From contig NVVT01000008.1 of NCBI GenBank assembly GCA_002733465.1, positions 106,911-117,697 of the forward strand: a stretch of DNA of 10,787 nucleotides. Direction: 5' to 3'. The notes under the pieces are model-generated. The model did no database searches, had not been told where the DNA came from, and worked only from the letters and a program-made list of their open reading frames with translations. Shown piece by piece: positions 6,403 through 10,787 of the stretch. The position numbers and the translations under genes are program-made. The stretch comes from Kangiella sp. Lineage in GTDB: Bacteria > Pseudomonadota > Gammaproteobacteria > Enterobacterales > Kangiellaceae. Position 1 is the stretch's first letter; each line of letters opens with the position of its first letter.

Positions 6403-6536
6403 GCATCGATGCGTAATACGACCTACAAGGGTGTAGGAAGTGCAATTATTGTAGAGAAAATAAATTGCCAGACAGTCCTTAAACATAGTCACACCGGCAT
6501 CCATGCCTCTTTGTGACATACAGTCCATCCTTGGAC
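6403..6536. repeat. Cluster of four hairpins sharing a CAWSGRTG core
   Basis: Four inverted repeats occur in 134 bases: GCATCGATGC (6403-6412), CCTACAAGGGTGTAGG (6422-6437), GGCATCCATGCC (6496-6507) nested within GTCACA/TGTGAC (6488-6493 and 6512-6517), and GTCCATCCTTGGAC (6523-6536). Read in the suitable strand each is CA-WSGR-TG with complementary arms that differ in sequence (G/C, CCTA/TAGG, GG/CC, GTC/GAC). Keeping the pairing while changing the arms points to selected structure. No reading frame or RNA gene of known type covers the segment. Confidence 0.65.
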
Positions 6537-6538
6537 AT

Positions 6539-6574
6539 AAAAAAACCACTGACTAAATTGTAAGTGGTTTTTTT
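6539..6574. terminator. Bidirectional terminator downstream of rpsI
   Basis: AAAAAAACCACT (6539-6550) and AGTGGTTTTTTT (6563-6574) are perfect reverse complements (12 base pairs, 12-base loop), with A/T runs that serve as U-tracts in both directions. On the minus strand it lies about 105 bases after the rpsI stop. Confidence 0.8.
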
Positions 6575-6585
6575 AATCTTTTTAT

Positions 6586-6631
6586 CAAAAACAAAAGCTC
6601 TTGATAACTAGCGAATTTTTTGAAAGAGCTT
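6586..6631 (-). terminator. First, long-loop terminator candidate after rpsI
   Basis: On the minus strand AAGCTCTT (6624-6631) and AAGAGCTT (6595-6602) form a perfect 8-base-pair stem with a 21-base loop, followed by TTGTTTTT. With the hairpin at 6539-6574 it makes a tandem terminator. A further inverted repeat, TTCTCTAA/TTAGAGAA (6665-6672 and 6687-6694), spans the rpsI stop codon. Confidence 0.45.
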
Positions 6632-6679
6632 ATTTACCAAAGAAATAACGTTTGGCGAAATAATTTCTCTAAAAAATAT

Positions 6680-7072
6680 TTATCTCTTAGAGAATTGAGG
6701 TCTCTTACGAGCTTTATGAAGACCAACTTTCTTACGCTCTACAGAACGCGCATCACGAGTAACATAACCCGCAGCACGTAAAGCCGGACGTAATTCTCCG
6801 TTAAACTCCATCAATGCACGAGTAATACCCAAACGAATCGCGCCCGCTTGACCAGTATCTCCGCCACCTTTTACCGTAACGTAAGCATCGAATGTTTCAG
6901 CGTTTTCTGTCAATTCAAGCGGTTGACGAACAACCATTCTTGAAGTTTCACGACCAAAGTATTCATCTAATGGTTGTTGATTAACAACGATGTTGCCTTT
7001 GCCTGGACGTAAAAAAACTCTAGCCTTAGAGCTCTTACGACGACCTGTTCCATAATATTGTGTATCAGCCAT
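6680..7072 (-). CDS. rpsI: 30S ribosomal protein S9 (uS9)
   Basis: S9 is a small-subunit head protein whose C-terminal tail reaches the P-site tRNA. The 130-residue product aligns throughout with E. coli S9: ADTQYYGTGRRKSS at the start, EYFGRETSRMVVRQPLEL in the middle, VKGGGDTGQAGAIR with GITRALME, and the RPQFSKR tail whose final Arg contacts tRNA. I chose the ATG at 7070-7072 (MADTQ), not the ATG two codons upstream. It gives the family length of 130, and GGTGA sits 6 bases before it, while the upstream ATG would directly abut that site. It lies 13 bases after rplM, the classical rplM-rpsI operon. The downstream neighbours here (coiled-coil protein and chemoreceptor) differ from the sspAB or petABC often seen. 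Confidence 0.98.
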   Translation of the reverse strand: MADTQYYGTGRRKSSKARVFLRPGKGNIVVNQQPLDEYFGRETSRMVVRQPLELTENAETFDAYVTVKGGGDTGQAGAIRLGITRALMEFNGELRPALRAAGYVTRDARSVERKKVGLHKARKRPQFSKR

Positions 7073-7085
7073 ATTCATTCACCAA

Positions 7086-7514
7086 CTATATGTTTAATTC
7101 TTTAGGTTGCTGTGCCTGATGCGTATGCTCAGGTCCAACAAAGATTTTAAGCTTTCGTAAACAATCACGACCCAGTGGATTACTTGGGATCATTCCTTTT
7201 ACGGCTTTTTGTAAAATGCGCTCAGGAGCTTTTGCACGAAGCTCTCCAAGTGTCATTCCTTTAATTCCACCTGGGAACTCAGTATGACGATAATACATTT
7301 TATCAGATTCTTTTTTTCCTGTTACTGCAATTTTTTCTGCATTAATAACAACAATATAGTCGCCAGTATCTACGTGTGGTGTAAATTCTGCTTTATGCTT
7401 ACCGCGTAAACGACGAGCAATTTCTGTGGCCAATCGGCCTAGTGTTTTACCATCTGCATCAACCACGAACCAATCGCGTTTTACAGATTCTGCTTTTGCA
7501 CTAAAAGTTCTCAT
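7086..7514 (-). CDS. rplM: 50S ribosomal protein L13 (uL13)
   Basis: L13 is an early-assembling large-subunit protein. The 142-residue product matches E. coli L13 along its length: VKRDWFVVDADGKTLGRLAT, ARRLRGKHKAEFTPHVDTGD, NAEKIAVTGKK, the block AVKGMIPSNPLGR and HQAQQPKELNI at the end. The start is ATG at 7512-7514 (MRTFSAK), 6 bases after GGAG. An in-frame TTG four codons upstream overlaps that ribosome binding site and is rejected. In E. coli L13 represses its own operon by binding the leader mRNA. Here a hairpin lies directly upstream of the binding site, within a leader of about 247 bases. Confidence 0.98.
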   Translation of the reverse strand: MRTFSAKAESVKRDWFVVDADGKTLGRLATEIARRLRGKHKAEFTPHVDTGDYIVVINAEKIAVTGKKESDKMYYRHTEFPGGIKGMTLGELRAKAPERILQKAVKGMIPSNPLGRDCLRKLKIFVGPEHTHQAQQPKELNI

Positions 7515-7528
7515 TCTTAGCTCCAAAT

Positions 7529-7542
7529 AGGCATTTTTGCCC
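7529..7542 (-). promoter_or_regulatory. Hairpin beside the rplM ribosome binding site
   Basis: On the minus strand GGGCA and TGCCT pair (one G-U) around AAAA, ending 4 bases before GGAG. The position fits a translational operator for L13 feedback, known in E. coli. This role is inferred from position only. Confidence 0.4.
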
Positions 7543-7564
7543 GTTAATTCTTTCTCTACCGAAT

Positions 7565-7595
7565 AAAAAAGTACGTCTTTATTACAGACTTACTT
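7565..7595 (-). promoter_or_regulatory. Attenuator-like hairpin in the rplM leader
   Basis: On the minus strand AAGTAAGTCT (7586-7595) and AGACGTACTT (7569-7578) form ten positions of stem with one A-G mismatch and a 7-base loop, followed by a run of U to 7565. It has the form of an intrinsic terminator about 55 bases before the rplM start codon and after its promoter, so it could act as an attenuator. The stem is AT-rich and modest in strength. Confidence 0.4.
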
Positions 7596-7675
7596 AATTT
7601 CTAATGTCGTTTTAGTTCAACTAATCACAATCTTGTAATCAATTAAAACAAGTCATTTGATTAAAATACAACTTT

Positions 7676-7712
7676 TCGCCAACTTGTCGAACATTTCGGC
7701 GAGCATTTTGGC
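7676..7712 (-). promoter_or_regulatory. Competing helices in the rplM leader
   Basis: The minus-strand segment TTGGCGA (7676-7682) can pair either with TCGCC (7698-7702) or with GCCAA (7708-7712). The two pairings share bases and exclude each other. They lie about 50-85 bases after the inferred transcription start. Confidence 0.3.
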
Positions 7713-7768
7713 AGTTATTCTCTTTTTTATAGCAGAAATTTCTTTCACGCACCTAAAAAAGAGCGCGA

Positions 7769-7797
7769 ATTTTACAGAATAATCTGAAATTTCACAA
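7769..7797 (-). promoter_or_regulatory. Candidate promoter of rplM-rpsI
   Basis: On the minus strand TTGTGA (7792-7797), a 17-base spacer and TAAAAT (7769-7774) are followed by a GC-rich discriminator TCGCGCTC, typical of ribosomal promoters under stringent (ppGpp/DksA) control. Transcription would start near 7761, giving a leader of about 247 bases. Confidence 0.6.
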
Positions 7798-8087
7798 CCT
7801 TTTTATATCAAATTGTTGTTTTTTACTAAAACTGGCTAATTTACATACCGATAGGGAATTGGGGCGGTAAAAGCTAGCTTATGTTAAAAATCGTCGCTTG
7901 GCTATTAGCTAAAATTTTCAACAACTGAAGGCTAATTCAGTCCGCGCGCATTGTGCGCTATTTTGATCCATAAATCATCAATTGATTACACTATTTTTGA
8001 ATTTTTTATGCACCTTTAAAGATTCGGAGATATTTTACTAATAATTGATAAAAAACCTTTATTTCATGCACGAATTTAGGTAAAAAG
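7798..8087. other. Divergent spacer between rplM and the HU-like gene: small stem-loops only
   Basis: I find no gene in this stretch. It holds several short inverted repeats: TACCG/CGGTA (7846-7850 and 7865-7869), the palindrome AAGCTAGCTT (7871-7880), CTGAA/TTCAG (7925-7929 and 7936-7940), GCGCA-TTG-TGCGC (7946-7958) and the palindrome ATCAATTGAT (7977-7986). They may be binding sites or leader structure. None forms a recognisable RNA family. Confidence 0.35.
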
Positions 8088-8119
8088 CATAATAGAAGAA
8101 CATGGTCGATAGGCGACCA
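8088..8119 (+). promoter_or_regulatory. -10 box and 5' hairpin ahead of the HU-like gene
   Basis: CATAAT (8088-8093) is a good -10 box, but no clear -35 lies upstream. A transcript starting near 8100 would begin with the perfect 6-base-pair hairpin TGGTCG-ATAGG-CGACCA (8103-8119), followed by an A-rich unpaired leader to AGGAAA. A 5' stem of this kind can protect mRNA from decay. Confidence 0.35.
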
Positions 8120-8157
8120 AAAACGAACTTACGAACATACAACAAATAGGAAACACT

Positions 8158-8490
8158 ATGGCTGCTTCAAAACCAAAGCTAATTAAAGATCGTTACACAA
8201 AAACTCAGATCATTGCAGAACTTGCAGAATCAACCGAATTATCGAAAAAACAAGTTGCTTCAGTAATAGACGAATTAGGCGATCTGATTGAACGTCACAT
8301 TAAAAAACGCGCTTGCGGTGAGTTTGTTTTACCTGGCATGTTAAAAATAACCACGGTAAAAAAGAAAGCGACTAAAGCAAGAAAAGGTATCAATCCGTTT
8401 ACTGGCGAAGAAACTATGTTTAAAGCTAAACCTGCTTCGACCCAAGTTAAAGTTAGACCTTTAAAGAAATTGAAGGATATGGCTATCTAA
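8158..8490 (+). CDS. HU/IHF-family DNA-binding protein, divergent long form
   Basis: HU-type proteins are small dimeric nucleoid proteins that bend DNA with beta arms. This 110-residue protein has a basic N-terminal extension of about 12 residues, then the HU dimerisation helices (TKTQIIAELAESTELSKKQV, 14-33, and ASVIDELGDLIERHI, 34-48), the strand FVLPGMLKIT (56-65) in place of GFGTF, and an arm region GINPFTGEE (77-85) that matches the RNPQTGEE arm tip of HU. The first arm residue is Ile, not Arg. It ends PLKKLKDMAI, like the FKPGKxLKDAV end of HU. It is about 20 residues longer than HU and is a divergent paralogue, so hupA, hupB, ihfA and ihfB are not claimed. AGGAAA lies 4 bases before the ATG. 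It is divergent from rplM. Confidence 0.9.
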   Translation: MAASKPKLIKDRYTKTQIIAELAESTELSKKQVASVIDELGDLIERHIKKRACGEFVLPGMLKITTVKKKATKARKGINPFTGEETMFKAKPASTQVKVRPLKKLKDMAI

Positions 8491-8517
8491 TCTCTTCTCT
8501 AGCCTCCACCTTTTTAT

Positions 8518-8554
8518 AAACACTCTCAATTATCATTGATAGTTGAGAGTGTTT
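8518..8554. terminator. Long stem-loop between convergent genes
   Basis: AAACACTCTCAA and TTGAGAGTGTTT pair perfectly over 12 base pairs. The stem continues through a wobble and four more pairs to a 3-base loop, making a near-perfect 37-base palindrome. It lies 27 bases after the HU-like stop and 45 bases after the lipoprotein stop on the other strand. U-runs are short (UUU) on both sides, so it is a bidirectional terminator or 3'-end stabiliser of imperfect form. Confidence 0.6.
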
Positions 8555-8599
8555 AGCCACCGCAATATGCAGTAAAATACCAAGCATACAAATAGACCG

Positions 8600-10621
8600 C
8601 TACTCCCATACTCCCCACTGACTCGATAACACTTGATTACCGTGAAGGTAATAAATCGCATCATTATTGTCTGAATTCAAAAGTACACTACGCCCTATTC
8701 CACTATTAAGTGGGTACGTTTGAGGTTGGTCGAGATCTTCGCTTCTTTTTTCTGCGACTAGCTTGCCACTTGATACTAATTTTAACTCACCCTCTTCATC
8801 TTTGATGATCTCGATACCAAATAATCCACTCTCTACCCATACACTTTGTCCTGAATCTATGGCACTCCATATATTGATTGGAAGGGTTAAACGTTTGTTG
8901 TTTTCATCAATATTTAGCAAACTAATGGCTCTTAAATCCCATAGAGCCTCAGACTCTGTACCTGAATCACCGAATACGATGCTACTAGCCACCATCGGTT
9001 GTGATATTTCTCTAACATCATAAAGCTCTACTTTAACTCCCTGTTGAATTCCGTCAATGACTTCTTTACCGATACCGAGTAACCAACCATCTTCTATTTC
9101 CTGCAAGTACCTTGAAAAACCAGGTATTTCAAGTTCTCCGGCTATTTGCGGAGACTCTGGGTTCTGCAAGTCAATCACATAGAGTGGATCGACTCTTTGA
9201 AAAGTCACAATATACGCTTTTGAACCGCTAAACCTAACCGCAAATATATCTTCGTTTTGTTTACCGATTGGTTCTGGATTTTCACTATTGGGTAGTGTAG
9301 CAATCGTTAGCAATTGCTTACTTCCATCTTCTCTGAGAATGTTAAGTTGATGTTCTGGCGATCCTGTAAATCCACTAAAGTTGGTAGTGACAATACGTAA
9401 ATCATCATTAAACTCACTCATTCTAAATGACGGATCATTCCAACCAAGATAACCAGGGACAGCGCCACTAGCCTTATACTGAAGTTGACCATCATTTAGT
9501 GCAAATTTATGAACAGCCGTTAAGTTTGAAAAATCTAGCCATGGAACCGAGGAAGAACCTCCAACGTAGAAACCAGTGGTCGATGAATAGATACCCTGAA
9601 CATTGACATTTAAACAAACTGAAGAAGAAATACTCTGCGTGTCTAAATTGATTGCGGTAAGTGTCACGATGTCTGCATAACCGTCGGTTGCTGAGGCATC
9701 TTCTGCTACAAAGCAATCTTCTGACGAGACTAATGATCGGATTGCACCATTGTTTGTTTGATAATGAGGTAATAAATCAGATATTGGTGTTTCTAGAATT
9801 AACCTTTCATTCGCTTCTTTTTCTGCATCGGTTATTGCGTTGTAATTGATTTCCGCAATATTCGGAATATAGCGCGTTACTAAATAAAGCTGATTTCCTA
9901 CTCGACGGCTACCTTCTAAGTTACCTTCTATCTCTATACTCCATTGCTCACTAGGTGTCTCTGGAGCAACAACATCATAAAGTTGTACTTGTGTTTTACC
10001 ACTATTCCAACGCCAGTCAGAATCAATAACGATTGCATCCCATGCATAAAATTGAGTGTTGGAAAGAGTGACAAGTTGATTCTCTTCTGGACGTAAAAAA
10101 ATATCGGTTAAATTAACGCTTTCATCTTCGTTTTCAATAGTTGCTACAAGTTCGGTGGCTATTTGACTAGAGTCGGTCTTATAAATTTGAATACTATTCT
10201 TATCTAGGTTCGCACTATCAATCGATAAGTTTTCTGCATCTTGATAACCCGCATAAGCCACCGTATATAAATATTCACCGTCAAATTTTAATCGGTCAGC
10301 CTCATCGACACCAATTTCGTGAACATTTGTTGTCGAAAAGTTGCTAGCATTTACAGCACTATCTCCTTCTGAGGCCGATGCCAAGGCAACTGGATAATCT
10401 GTAGTCACTAACCGTAATCTTACGCCATTTTTGACATAGGTAGCAAAATCACTGTTAACTGGTTGGGTTAATGGTTTGTCCGAAACACTGGATTTACTCA
10501 GCGCGGAATAATCCGTATTTATTTCAACTTCATCATTGCTACACGCACTCAATGCTAAGAAAATGCACAAGGATGAAGCCAAAGGCATAAACTTCAATTG
10601 GTAATTAATATTTATATTCAT
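8600..10621 (-). CDS. Beta-propeller domain lipoprotein
   Basis: This 673-residue protein belongs to the secreted beta-propeller family (PF09826/COG4880 type). Its best signatures are TTNVHEIGVDEADRLKFDG at 97-115, matching the family's TNVQxxGVDEADxVKTDG, and DPLYVIDLQNPESPQIAGEL at 478-497 followed by EIPGFSRYL (498-506). A lipoprotein signal precedes it: hydrophobic 12-26 and lipobox LSAC with C27. Ser at +2 predicts outer-membrane sorting. The linker 28-60 is Ser/Asp-rich. The only other cysteines, C303 and C336, could form one disulfide. Biochemical function is unknown in the family, and binding or scaffolding at the cell surface is the usual guess. The start is supported by TAGGAGAG 4 bases upstream. 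It stops with TAG. It appears monocistronic. Confidence 0.9.
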   Translation of the reverse strand: MNININYQLKFMPLASSLCIFLALSACSNDEVEINTDYSALSKSSVSDKPLTQPVNSDFATYVKNGVRLRLVTTDYPVALASASEGDSAVNASNFSTTNVHEIGVDEADRLKFDGEYLYTVAYAGYQDAENLSIDSANLDKNSIQIYKTDSSQIATELVATIENEDESVNLTDIFLRPEENQLVTLSNTQFYAWDAIVIDSDWRWNSGKTQVQLYDVVAPETPSEQWSIEIEGNLEGSRRVGNQLYLVTRYIPNIAEINYNAITDAEKEANERLILETPISDLLPHYQTNNGAIRSLVSSEDCFVAEDASATDGYADIVTLTAINLDTQSISSSVCLNVNVQGIYSSTTGFYVGGSSSVPWLDFSNLTAVHKFALNDGQLQYKASGAVPGYLGWNDPSFRMSEFNDDLRIVTTNFSGFTGSPEHQLNILREDGSKQLLTIATLPNSENPEPIGKQNEDIFAVRFSGSKAYIVTFQRVDPLYVIDLQNPESPQIAGELEIPGFSRYLQEIEDGWLLGIGKEVIDGIQQGVKVELYDVREISQPMVASSIVFGDSGTESEALWDLRAISLLNIDENNKRLTLPINIWSAIDSGQSVWVESGLFGIEIIKDEEGELKLVSSGKLVAEKRSEDLDQPQTYPLNSGIGRSVLLNSDNNDAIYYLHGNQVLSSQWGVWE

Positions 10622-10716
10622 GATACTCTCCTAAAAACTTTCGTATGTAAAAGTTGGTTTTTCTAAACTCGAAATCATTTTAAGAGAAATATCCGTTTTA
10701 AACTGTAGGAGTTATC

Positions 10717-10787
10717 ATGCTATTTGTAAATTTGTGTCTTTTGAAAAACAGATATTATTGTGCATTACAATTTTTCACAAAAAGTTG
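10717..10787 (+). CDS. Possible 5' end of a divergent gene (cut by window edge)
   Basis: An ATG follows AGGAG by 5 bases and stays open for all 23 remaining codons (start MLFVNLCLLKNRYYCALQFF). The reading frame is hydrophobic with Lys and Arg in the middle. No family can be recognised. The good ribosome binding site is the main support, since 23 open codons are not significant in themselves. It would be transcribed away from the propeller lipoprotein, with a 95-base shared spacer. Confidence 0.35.
   Translation, partial: MLFVNLCLLKNRYYCALQFFTKS

Noticed and set aside
7073..7078. Upstream ATG for rpsI (adding Met-Asn)
   Set aside because: The GGTGA site would directly abut this ATG, and S9 proteins start at MA(D/E)xQYYGTG with 130 residues.
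7515..7526. In-frame TTG start for rplM (adding four residues)
   Set aside because: The TTG overlaps the GGAG ribosome binding site, and L13 is 142 residues from the ATG at 7512-7514.
7881..7928. 15-codon frame MLKIVAWLLAKIFNN between rplM and the HU-like gene, followed by two hairpins
   Set aside because: It looks like a small hydrophobic or leader peptide, but there is no ribosome binding site and no codon pattern of a known attenuator. It is too short to support by itself.

Overview
The window comes from an AT-rich gammaproteobacterium, most likely marine. The best taxonomic anchors are the rplM-rpsI pair, which aligns almost residue for residue with the enterobacterial L13 and S9 proteins, and a class A RNase P RNA at the left edge. 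CheV, a TorF-type porin, a dCache-like chemoreceptor and a beta-propeller lipoprotein fit an Alteromonadales-like or Kangiella-like bacterium. The genus cannot be fixed from the sequence alone.

Layout, left to right. Bases 1-141 (minus) are the 5' part of rnpB, cut by the window edge. Bases 211-1667 (minus) hold a small secreted beta-barrel-like protein and, upstream of it, cheV (CheW domain plus receiver). A 395-base spacer follows, with a nested inverted-repeat cassette that looks like REP/REPIN sequence. Bases 2063-5074 (minus) carry a TorF-type outer-membrane protein downstream of a 776-residue methyl-accepting chemotaxis protein. The chemoreceptor promoter is built into three tandem 10-base repeats. 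Bases 5352-6221 (minus) encode an unrecognised coiled-coil protein with a lysine-rich tail and a GTG start. The next spacer (6222-6679) holds several short hairpins sharing one core sequence, plus terminators. Bases 6680-7514 (minus) are the ribosomal operon rplM-rpsI, behind a leader of roughly 247 bases with a candidate stringent-type promoter, an attenuator-like hairpin and a hairpin beside the ribosome binding site. Divergently, 8158-8490 (plus) is an HU/IHF-like DNA-binding protein. It converges on a large beta-propeller lipoprotein gene (8600-10621, minus), with a long stem-loop between the two. At the right edge a plus-strand reading frame with a good ribosome binding site begins and runs out of the window.

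Functionally, the left half is envelope and chemotaxis: a receptor, a CheV coupling protein and two outer-membrane barrel candidates, all on the minus strand. The right half is housekeeping: ribosomal proteins, a nucleoid protein and a surface lipoprotein. I see no phage, transposase, CRISPR or defence genes. The unusual content lies in the spacers: the REP-like cassette, the shared-core hairpin family, the promoter inside a tandem repeat, and the structured rplM leader.
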